Shown here piece after piece: positions 1 through 7,127 of a stretch of DNA of 14,068 nucleotides. A program made the position numbers and the translations under genes. Positions within the stretch are counted from its first letter, which is position 1, and each line of letters starts with the position of its first letter. The stretch covers positions 1 through 14,068 of the forward strand of contig DJYV01000063.1 in the NCBI GenBank assembly GCA_002448555.1. The letters run 5' to 3'. The notes beneath the pieces were generated by a model that did no database searches, was not told the origin of the DNA, and was given only the letters and a program-made list of their open reading frames with translations. Source of the DNA: Flavobacteriales bacterium UBA6969 (lineage in GTDB: Bacteria; Bacteroidota; Bacteroidia; Flavobacteriales_D; Sanyastnellaceae).

Positions 1-969
1 GGCATTTTCTGGGCACGCGGCAGATGCATTGAACGGACAGGCTTGGCAAGCAATTCGAATTGCAGTGATGTCGCCCGGGGTACGGATATTATCGCCGCCT
101 TCGTGCTTGACTTCAAAATCTGTATAGGGCACGGTGATGAACTCCCATCCATTCCAATCAATGGGTCGGATTTGGTGTCGATACACCTCGTTACCAGCAC
201 CGAAAACATCCGCACCGTTGTTGGCTTGATTGTCATCAAATGGCGCCTCGGATTCGGAAATGGAGACATTCAAAAACTGATCCGTCGCTGGAATTCCAAC
301 TGTGCCAGAGAGTACACCAAGGTTGAGGTAGAACTCAGAAGCTGCTACCGTGGCATCGGAGAAGTCGACAGGAATGTCAATGTATCCTAAGCTCCAATCC
401 CAACCTACCTTCCCCCCCATTTTGAAATAGCCCGAACCAAGCAAGGGATTATCATCGGCCAATTGAAAGGTCATGTTCCCTCCATCCTGCCTCCATACCA
501 AGGCCCCTTCAGGAAGTCCTGCGTCGAAATCTGCCACCCGAATGCCACCGAAATTCACGAGGCCCGTTATGGTGAGTGTATCGTGCAGTACCACGCCTTC
601 GTTCGCAATAATCAACGCCACCGCACAATCTTCGAGCTCAAAAAATGGCAAACTCGAAGAGGTTCCGGTCCAAACCACTACGCCATTATCCAAGGCTTGA
701 GAGAAGCCGCTAAAGGCCTTCGAACCACCCGATGACAATCCTTGAATCTGCAACTGCCAATTGACCGGTTTATTGAACGTTGCCAAAAATTCAACGGTCT
801 CATCAATGGAGAAATCCGGACTGGTCGTTGAAAGGGTGAGAGAATCGATGATTTCAAATTCACCAAACAGCTCATTCAATGATGGGCCTTCGTAACCATC
901 TTTTACGCAGCCGAAGAGCGCCAAAATAGCACAGACAGCTAGACAAGGGAGGATGAATCGGTTTCTCAT
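1..969 (-). CDS. Lipoprotein with Ig-like and possible glycan-binding domains, C-terminus cut by window edge
   Basis: The frame is open from the ATG at 969 to the left edge, giving 323 residues and no stop, so the C-terminus is missing. Residues 1-21 are a lipoprotein signal peptide with lipobox L-F-G-C21, so the mature protein should be lipid-anchored, probably in the outer membrane or on the surface. About residues 40-135 look like an Ig/FN3-type beta domain. From about 142 (IRVADFDAGLP) to the edge the sequence resembles jelly-roll, galactose-binding-like modules, with a late GWEFITVPYTDF strand. Four cysteines cluster near the truncated end (C308, C311, C319 and earlier C115). The ATG overlaps the TGA of the upstream barrel gene as ATGA, implying translational coupling. 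The family was not recognised. A glycan-binding surface lipoprotein serving the sulfatase operon is inferred from fold impression and context only. Confidence 0.8.
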   Translation of the reverse strand, partial: MRNRFILPCLAVCAILALFGCVKDGYEGPSLNELFGEFEIIDSLTLSTTSPDFSIDETVEFLATFNKPVNWQLQIQGLSSGGSKAFSGFSQALDNGVVVWTGTSSSLPFFELEDCAVALIIANEGVVLHDTLTITGLVNFGGIRVADFDAGLPEGALVWRQDGGNMTFQLADDNPLLGSGYFKMGGKVGWDWSLGYIDIPVDFSDATVAASEFYLNLGVLSGTVGIPATDQFLNVSISESEAPFDDNQANNGADVFGAGNEVYRHQIRPIDWNGWEFITVPYTDFEVKHEGGDNIRTPGDITAIRIACQACPFNASAACPENA

Positions 970-2699
970 AAGTCAATTGTCAAGATAAAAAAGAGCCGCT
1001 CGTATTGGAAGTCTGGGATTGCTTGATCCCGATCATTGGCGCCCCACCATTGGTACTGAATGGATGCGTAGGTATGCTTATTCCATTCATACGACAATCC
1101 TGAGGCGAAAATCCAATCCGAACGGTCGACCTGCGCAGCTTCGAAATTGAACAAGTTGTCATACGCATCACGAATGGAAAGGAATTCCTCGCCGGAGGCC
1201 GTCCAGTGGGATGCGGAAGCGTGAATGGTAAGCGCATCTGAAAGCCCTGCCTTCAATTCCATAGAAGACTGGATAGAGCGTAAGTCCAATTCCTCAAATT
1301 CATTGCCATCTCGACGCGTCAACTCTGCTTTTGAATGGAACGTCACATCCACCCCCTTTTCAATATTCAGAACGTTCGGAGCAGCCCAGTGGACCCGGCA
1401 TTCCGCTCGACCAAACCGCCTCCTGTTTTCAGTTCCTTGGCCAATTACTTCGGAGAGCGCTGTGAGGTTAAAGGCCGCATTGACCGCTTTCTTCATCCCC
1501 CCCCATTCAAGGCTTCCGAAGACACCCATGCGATTTGGTGTCGCGTCGCCATAAGGACTCACGTTGCTCAAGAATGGATTGAATTGCATGAGCTGGGGAG
1601 CCAGGGCTTGGTTGTACAAAAGCGGATCAACAAGCAAATCGAAAACCGATAAGCGCCGTGCGAGCTGATCGCTGGTGTACGTTGCAAAGGTCGAAGGCTG
1701 CATTGCACTTGACCAATCCAACCTTCGTGTCTGAGCCGCAGCACTTCGAAATTCAGGGTCAACGTAGCGGTACCCAACATTCCAATTCCAGAGCGAATCT
1801 CTCGATTCGTGCCGGGAGTCCAGCTCCCAAAATGCCCCTGAACTCGTCAAGTCGTTTTGGTCGTCAGCCGCAAACACCCAGGTACGACTGGATGTTCCGG
1901 CGTGCACGGTTGTTTCGTGGGTCCACCGCTCCCCGCCTTGCTGATGACGCAACACCGCACAATGCACAGGATTGCGAACAGCGACATCCAACGTGCCCGA
2001 GGTCGGCACCTCAAACAAATTCACGTGGTGAAGCCCCAGTTGCCACTGCTTCGTGATGTCGGCTACGGCGGACGCTCCACCAAGCAACCGGTCGCTCAAA
2101 TAAGTGCCACTTGAAGTCAGCACCGACCCCCTTGGGCGTGTGATGAATGCATCAATTGCCAGCGTTCGAATAAACCGAGCAAACTGAAGAGAAAAATCCG
2201 TTTGCAGTCCCTGCAATCGCCATCGATTGTCTCCATAAAAATTTTCATAATCAATGACGTCCCGATAAGGCTGAAAACCGGCGCTCAACGCCTCCGCATC
2301 TGATGCGGAATTGAATAGCGTAAAGCGTGTCTGGCGCAAGAACATGTCTCCGACTTGGTAACGAATCTTGTTATCAATCGTACCTCGCAACGTCAATTGC
2401 CGAACATCTACCGTCGTGCCGGTCCCGAAAAATCCTCCGAGCTCGTTGCGCACGCGCAACTGCGCCATGACCTCCATGTCAGACGTCGGGTTCACGTGCA
2501 CGTTTAGATCCAGTAAATTGTATCCCACAGACGTGCTTCGTTCAGACACGGAATCTACTGGGCTAGCTGCTCCCATTGCATCCCGTGCGAACAACGACCG
2601 CGACAAACCATCAAACCAAACAGTCGGCCGCTCTTGGGCTGTGCAGAGGCTCATCCACAAACAAAACGAAACAAGAAAGAGTTCTTTGGGTCGGATCAT
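966..2699 (-). CDS. Predicted outer-membrane beta-barrel protein (577 aa)
   Basis: The protein has a Sec signal peptide (residues 1-21, cleavage probably after CTA before Q22). The rest is a long series of alternating hydrophobic/polar strands rich in Tyr, Trp, Phe and Arg, with polar turns, ending in the strand LFFILTIDL. That pattern is typical of Bacteroidota outer-membrane beta-barrels. There is no plug domain, TonB box or carboxypeptidase-like repeat, so it is not SusC. The start ATG lies two bases after the stop of the larger upstream barrel gene (TAA-CG-ATG), and its own stop overlaps the next start. About residues 155-195 (GLQTDFSLQFARFIRT..FITRPRGS) loosely resemble a segment of the upstream barrel, so the two may be distant paralogues. 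Roles as a porin, a transporter for glycan products or a scaffold are all possible, and none is shown by sequence. No family name can be assigned. Confidence 0.87.
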   Translation of the reverse strand: MIRPKELFLVSFCLWMSLCTAQERPTVWFDGLSRSLFARDAMGAASPVDSVSERSTSVGYNLLDLNVHVNPTSDMEVMAQLRVRNELGGFFGTGTTVDVRQLTLRGTIDNKIRYQVGDMFLRQTRFTLFNSASDAEALSAGFQPYRDVIDYENFYGDNRWRLQGLQTDFSLQFARFIRTLAIDAFITRPRGSVLTSSGTYLSDRLLGGASAVADITKQWQLGLHHVNLFEVPTSGTLDVAVRNPVHCAVLRHQQGGERWTHETTVHAGTSSRTWVFAADDQNDLTSSGAFWELDSRHESRDSLWNWNVGYRYVDPEFRSAAAQTRRLDWSSAMQPSTFATYTSDQLARRLSVFDLLVDPLLYNQALAPQLMQFNPFLSNVSPYGDATPNRMGVFGSLEWGGMKKAVNAAFNLTALSEVIGQGTENRRRFGRAECRVHWAAPNVLNIEKGVDVTFHSKAELTRRDGNEFEELDLRSIQSSMELKAGLSDALTIHASASHWTASGEEFLSIRDAYDNLFNFEAAQVDRSDWIFASGLSYEWNKHTYASIQYQWWGANDRDQAIPDFQYERLFFILTIDL

Positions 2700-2701
2700 C
2701 G

Positions 2702-4615
2702 TTAAAACATCACTTTTATTTCAAGGGTCGACTCTGTGCCGCTCAAGTTGTTTTCCAAAAAATTTGGATCGGAGTAACGGTAATGAGCGTGCCGCAAAAA
2801 CAAGGTCGCTCTTTTCGACAGGCTCCAATCCATGCCCCACCCCAGCAAGCGACTCGTCTGATTGCGAGCCAAAAGATCACCACTATCCCCTAAGTCCGTT
2901 TGCTGATTCCCACGAATGCGTTCTACACCATAATTCATAACGAGAACCGTTCTGCTGTTCCACTCGAGGCAAACGTCGATCTCAGAACTGTATTGACGGA
3001 GTAGCGCTTCATCATCCAAAACGGGCACTGGATTAAATTCAGGCTGGCACGTATTCACGCGACCAAGGGCGAATACATAAATGTTACGGCGTTCAAACGC
3101 AGACTTCCACTTTGCCTGGACCTCCGCTACACTGAAAAACTTCCGCATACGAGCTGGTGTTATCCCATCTTCCTCAAAAATGTTCACCTCCTCATAGGTG
3201 CCTCGGTAGTTGGAATTCAATGCGTTGTAAGGGCCCCAACGTTGTCCGAACAAGTACAACCTTGCCAGCATTTGACCGTTGACGTTGTGCAGGTACGTCA
3301 GCCCATTGTCTGTGCTGTCTATTTCTGCGAAGCAGCCCATTCCCGCATTCATCTTCAACCGGCCGGCAGTCCATTCGAAGTTGAGCGATACACCTTGGCG
3401 GTTGTTGGCGGGTGATTGAAGCCCCACCATCGGACCCTGGTAAGGCGTTCGAATGGTAGCTCCCACGCCTGCAACGTTCGGGAATACCTCGAGCACCGTC
3501 GTATTCAAAAAATTCCCGGTGACATTGACGAATTGGGGAGAGATCCGGTAGAGCTGAAGCGTCAACGGCACCCGAAGGTTCTTATTCGTGCGCAAATTGA
3601 ACAAGACCGCTTCACCGCCTCCCAAATCGTATTGGGAATTGGTAAATCGTCCCCAGCCCGCTTCCAATTGAGCCGTCCAATGTTTCGAGCGATAAACCGC
3701 TTCACCCGTGGATATTGAGTACTGCTGGAAATCAGCTGAAGCAGGCGATTCACGGCGGAATGATTGCAGGAAATTGTACGAAACCTTGAGCGAATCGTTC
3801 AGCTCATTCTGCAGGCGGGCGCATGCCGTAAAATTATCATTCCCTTCCTCCGCGGAGCGGTTAAAATTACTCTTTCCGATGACCCCTTTAAAGGAGAAGT
3901 TCATTGGCAGTCGTTTGCCCTCGAGGAATATCCCCTGAAAAGCGCGGCTTCCATACCGGACCCCTTCATCAATCAATCCGTTTGCATAGTAGCGCTCGTA
4001 GCGCTGTCCTGCCTCGGCATCGACAGCGGTTTGAGGCCGACGCTCGAACAGGCTCATGCGATTTAGCGAGCGATTGCCCCACACCGTCAATCGACTCTGT
4101 CGGTACCAAGCGACGCCACCCGATCGGAGACGAAAGCGACCGTAATTCGTCAAAAATATCGTTTCAAGGTTCAAACCGAGATCGAGCGTAAGTGATTGGG
4201 TCGCCTGTGAACTCCCTTTGTAAATGCTGTTGATCATGAAGTCAGCAGAGAACCGTATGCGTTCTCGGCTGAGCCCTTTTAACTTCAGCAAGAGCATCGG
4301 TTCACGGTACAAGTCGCCCGCTATGAGCGCAAGGGTTTTTCCTGAATTATTGGGAAAGGTTTCATGTTGATTCCTGCCATACAAGTAAAACCGATAGAAT
4401 CCGCTGAATTCAATGGATGAGCCTGGTGACTTTTCCGGAATCACGTTGCTTGTAAAAATGGGCTCACCCGGATTTCCTTGAGCAGCCAATCCGAATGGCA
4501 AATGCATGCACGCAAAGGCGAAGACAATCGAGTACGTCAACATGCGTTTCACGCTGAATGATACGCACAACAATCGATAGTCGCAAAATACCGATTCCAT
4601 TTTGACACTTACCAT
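2702..4615 (-). CDS. Predicted outer-membrane beta-barrel protein (637 aa)
   Basis: The mature part is almost entirely amphipathic beta-strands (for example SIEFSGFYRFYLYGRN, RIRFSADFMINSIY, GRFRLRSGGVAWYR) and ends in ..LEIKVMF, with the terminal Phe typical of BAM-assembled barrels. No SusC plug or TonB box is visible. I chose the ATG at 4615 because AGGAGG lies 7 nt upstream, inside the last codons of the FGE gene. The open frame reaches 4648 only through a TTG. A second candidate is the ATG at 4543, which gives a more ordinary signal peptide (MLTYSIVFAFACMHLPFGLA, then AQ). The 4615 start would add 24 residues ahead of that hydrophobic core. The gene starts 2 nt after the FGE stop and ends 2 nt before the next barrel gene. 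It is likely an outer-membrane channel or platform for the sulfatase locus, by context only. Confidence 0.86.
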   Translation of the reverse strand: MVSVKMESVFCDYRLLCVSFSVKRMLTYSIVFAFACMHLPFGLAAQGNPGEPIFTSNVIPEKSPGSSIEFSGFYRFYLYGRNQHETFPNNSGKTLALIAGDLYREPMLLLKLKGLSRERIRFSADFMINSIYKGSSQATQSLTLDLGLNLETIFLTNYGRFRLRSGGVAWYRQSRLTVWGNRSLNRMSLFERRPQTAVDAEAGQRYERYYANGLIDEGVRYGSRAFQGIFLEGKRLPMNFSFKGVIGKSNFNRSAEEGNDNFTACARLQNELNDSLKVSYNFLQSFRRESPASADFQQYSISTGEAVYRSKHWTAQLEAGWGRFTNSQYDLGGGEAVLFNLRTNKNLRVPLTLQLYRISPQFVNVTGNFLNTTVLEVFPNVAGVGATIRTPYQGPMVGLQSPANNRQGVSLNFEWTAGRLKMNAGMGCFAEIDSTDNGLTYLHNVNGQMLARLYLFGQRWGPYNALNSNYRGTYEEVNIFEEDGITPARMRKFFSVAEVQAKWKSAFERRNIYVFALGRVNTCQPEFNPVPVLDDEALLRQYSSEIDVCLEWNSRTVLVMNYGVERIRGNQQTDLGDSGDLLARNQTSRLLGWGMDWSLSKRATLFLRHAHYRYSDPNFLENNLSGTESTLEIKVMF

Positions 4616-4617
4616 AC

Positions 4618-5679
4618 TTATTCCTCCTTCTCCAAATCTTTCACGCAACGAAATCCGATGTGACTCATGCTGGTGCTGGCTGAAAACGGCATGCGTGCTG
4701 AAACGCGGTAACTTGCGCAGTAGCTCCTATTGCACAAGAACGAGCCGCCCCGCATGACGCGTTTCGGGTCATGCGGTTCAGGGGGATAACGCCACGTTTC
4801 AGGGCCGCGCGGATTTAGGGTAACTGAATCCACTGGGTAGGAGGCATAATGGCTCTCGTCATACCAATCCGAACAGATTTCCCAAACATTTCCCGCAACG
4901 TCATGGATTCCATAGCCGTTCGGCTCATAACTCCCCACCGGAGCCGTACCCACAAACCCATCCCATTCAGTGTTGGAGGTTGGAAAGGTTCCATTCCACG
5001 TATTGCAGCGAGGCTCACCTTCCTCTATCCCTTCGTTACCCCACGGCAGCGGACTATCGAACAACCCGCCGCGGGCGGCCCACTCCCACTCTGCCTCAGT
5101 CGGAAGTCGCTTACCGAGCCAATTTGCGTAGGCGACTGCATCTTCATAGGCCACATGAACAACGGGGTGATCTTGTAGCCCTTCCAAGTCGCTGTCCGGT
5201 CCAAACGGATGACGCCAATCCGCTCCCAGCACCCACGACCACCACTGGGAATAGTCGATGTAATTGAAAATTGCTGGGTTCGCTGTGAAGACCATCGAAC
5301 CCGGAAGAAAATATTCCTCGCTAGGCCTGGGAGTACCGGGGGGAAGTTGTTGTTTGAATTCGTCCCAGTTCAGGGGGCGCTCGGCGACTGTTTGGTATCC
5401 AGTTGCAGCAACGAATTCGCTAAAGGCCGCATTGGTCACTTCATGCACATCCATCAGGAAAGCATCAACGTGGACCTGATGACGCGGGTACTCTCGAGCA
5501 AGGGCAAGCGAATCTTCGTTTGCGCCCATCCAAAAGTCTCCAGCCGGCACGGGAACCATCGCGCTCGGACCGTCATCCCAGGGCATGTGGTCTGGTGTGA
5601 CTTCGTTTTTCTCAGAATCATTGCATCCAATCACCAACATTGCAACTGCACAAACCCTCCAAAGCGCGGATACCCTCAT
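4618..5679 (-). CDS. Formylglycine-generating enzyme (SUMF1/FGE family), lipoprotein form
   Basis: FGE oxidises the active-site cysteine of type I sulfatases to C-alpha-formylglycine, which they need for catalysis. Family motifs run in order: VPVPAGDFWMG (43-52), DVHEVTN (77-83), GADWRHPFGPDSD (152-164), HPVVHV (171-176), KRLPTEAEWEWAARGG (190-205), GNVWEICSDW (263-272), RGGSFLC..SYC (310-321) and HIGFRC (340-345). The pair C316-N-R-S-Y-C321 matches the two redox cysteines of true FGEs, unlike the gliding proteins GldJ/GldK, which share the fold. Residues 1-19 form a signal peptide with lipobox V-I-G-C19, so the protein is exported and lipid-anchored. That is unusual, because characterised bacterial FGEs are mostly cytoplasmic. 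The start is the ATG at 5679, 5 nt after the sulfatase stop. An in-frame TTG at 5688 is a weaker option. Its position directly after two Cys-type sulfatases makes them the likely clients. Confidence 0.92.
   Translation of the reverse strand: MRVSALWRVCAVAMLVIGCNDSEKNEVTPDHMPWDDGPSAMVPVPAGDFWMGANEDSLALAREYPRHQVHVDAFLMDVHEVTNAAFSEFVAATGYQTVAERPLNWDEFKQQLPPGTPRPSEEYFLPGSMVFTANPAIFNYIDYSQWWSWVLGADWRHPFGPDSDLEGLQDHPVVHVAYEDAVAYANWLGKRLPTEAEWEWAARGGLFDSPLPWGNEGIEEGEPRCNTWNGTFPTSNTEWDGFVGTAPVGSYEPNGYGIHDVAGNVWEICSDWYDESHYASYPVDSVTLNPRGPETWRYPPEPHDPKRVMRGGSFLCNRSYCASYRVSARMPFSASTSMSHIGFRCVKDLEKEE
4623..4628 (-). promoter_or_regulatory. Shine-Dalgarno AGGAGG for the 637-aa barrel gene
   Basis: AGGAGG sits 7 nt upstream of the ATG at 4615 and overlaps the Lys-Glu-Glu-stop codons of the FGE gene. 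It is the only strong ribosome-binding site found at the junctions inspected. Bacteroidota generally initiate without such sites, so part of it may simply reflect the encoded Lys-Glu-Glu. It nevertheless favours the 4615 start over 4543 and over the TTG at 4648. Confidence 0.5.
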
Positions 5680-5684
5680 GGCAT

Positions 5685-7124
5685 TCAATGGTAGGAGTTA
5701 AACGATTCCAAAGGATGCTTCTTCCATGTGATGCCTTCTGCCCATTTCGGAGCCTTGACGCTATGGAGGTAAGCATCCAATTGCCGCTCCAACGCCTCTG
5801 AAGTTTGCGAAAATTGTGCGGTTCGGTCGGTGGTCTCCCCTGCATCAACGCTCAGGTCATAGAGGTAAGTTTCCCCCGTGTCTTGAAATTTTAGGAGTTT
5901 GAAGTCGCCCTGGCGTATCGCAGAATGGGGCCGTTTTAGTGCAATGCCATTGCGATAGGGCACATGAAATATCAGTCCATCGGTCAACCGTGTTACTGTG
6001 GCCTCATCCTCCTCGAAAAGCAGGCCGTGGAAGCTTCCCCCGTCCAGCGTCGAATCGCCTCCGATGAACCGCCCGGCCAATTGGGAAATCGTGGGCAAGA
6101 TGTCACATCCGGAAACCGGCTGGTCGCAATAGGCGCCTTTGGCTATGCCGGGTCCTGAGACCACCAACGGTACACGAACCCCTCCTTCCATGGCATCCCA
6201 CTTACCCCGGCTCAGTGGATAATTCAGGCTGCGCGTGTACGGCTTGGCCCCGGGAATATTGGGTACAGATCCATTATCAGACATGTAGAAAATGTAGGTG
6301 TTGTCCCGCAAGCCCAATGAGTCCAATCCACGCATTAATGCGCCGAGTCCTGCATCCAAATCAGCCGTCATCGCTGCAAAGCCAGAGTCCATGTGCCGCA
6401 CTCCTGCTGCCTTCGACTCGAATATTTCGAGTTGTCCCGGCGTTGCCTGAATCGAAGCGTGCACAGCGTAATGCGATACCTGCAAGTAAAACGGACGATT
6501 CGACGCGTTGGCCTCCGCCATGAAATCCAATGCAGATCGGGTCAACTCCCCAATCCGCTTGGGATCCTCCTTAGGCTGAACGGTCCATTGGCTCCTGTCG
6601 TTGACGAAACCTCCTGCTTTGTTTTGATTGGGGCCATCGCTGTGCGCATAGCCGAGGATGCTCGGGTGGCTTCCCATTCCCCATTTGCCGAAATGACCCG
6701 CCACGTAGTTGCTGTCGACTCCGGCGAGCGCTTTTGGGATGCTCAGCAGTGCTTCGTGCTGTATATGATCAGTATTCATACCAACGCGGACCACGGAGAG
6801 CCGTGCTGGCGTTTTTCCGAACTGAATGCTATATCGGGAAGGGGCACATACGGGAGCGGCTGCGTAGGCCTGCGAGAATACCATACCCGAATCCGCAAGG
6901 GCTTCCAAATGGGGAGTTTCGAAAAAGTCACTCCGTGAGAGGGAATCCCCCTCAATCATCTCTACCGAAGTGCCGTTCCAGCCCTGGTCGTCAACCAAAA
7001 TGAAGAGAAAATTCGGTTGAAGGCGCTCCGAGTCAAGGCTCTTTTCAGCATCGCAACCGACCAAAATTGCGCCCATCACAAACAACAATGCAGCAGTCCC
7101 TTGGTCAACTTTTCGTAGAGGCAT
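5685..7124 (-). CDS. Type I sulfatase lipoprotein, arylsulfatase/S1_16-like
   Basis: This alkaline-phosphatase-superfamily sulfatase has 479 residues, normal for the family. A lipoprotein signal peptide ends at lipobox L-V-G-C24. Active-site elements follow: the metal ligands D45-D46 in FLFILVDDQGWN, the formylglycine motif C93-A-P-S-R97, K147 in HFGKWGMG, H218/H222 in SHYAVH, the metal pair D283-N284 in YMSDNG, and K308 in RGKWDAMEGG. Two departures from textbook motifs are visible. The Thr of the usual CxPSRxxxxTG is Phe (F102), and the His of GKWH is Gly (G149). The overall pattern (HYAVHxxIQ, GKTPAR) suggests the S1_16 type of marine carbohydrate sulfatases, but the subfamily is an inference. 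The protein is likely periplasmic or surface-anchored and removes sulfate esters from glycan fragments. It starts 3 nt after the preceding sulfatase stop and should be matured by the FGE encoded next. Confidence 0.93.
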   Translation of the reverse strand: MPLRKVDQGTAALLFVMGAILVGCDAEKSLDSERLQPNFLFILVDDQGWNGTSVEMIEGDSLSRSDFFETPHLEALADSGMVFSQAYAAAPVCAPSRYSIQFGKTPARLSVVRVGMNTDHIQHEALLSIPKALAGVDSNYVAGHFGKWGMGSHPSILGYAHSDGPNQNKAGGFVNDRSQWTVQPKEDPKRIGELTRSALDFMAEANASNRPFYLQVSHYAVHASIQATPGQLEIFESKAAGVRHMDSGFAAMTADLDAGLGALMRGLDSLGLRDNTYIFYMSDNGSVPNIPGAKPYTRSLNYPLSRGKWDAMEGGVRVPLVVSGPGIAKGAYCDQPVSGCDILPTISQLAGRFIGGDSTLDGGSFHGLLFEEDEATVTRLTDGLIFHVPYRNGIALKRPHSAIRQGDFKLLKFQDTGETYLYDLSVDAGETTDRTAQFSQTSEALERQLDAYLHSVKAPKWAEGITWKKHPLESFNSYH

Positions 7125-7127
7125 ATC

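Noticed and set aside
43..390. Short plus-strand open frame at the left edge
   Set aside because: The minus-strand lipoprotein frame is open over the whole interval and has a convincing signal peptide and domain pattern.
4618..5679. Identification of the FGE-like lipoprotein as gliding protein GldJ or GldK
   Set aside because: Those are FGE-fold lipoproteins of Bacteroidota, but they lack the catalytic cysteine pair. This protein has CNRSYC intact and sits beside sulfatases.
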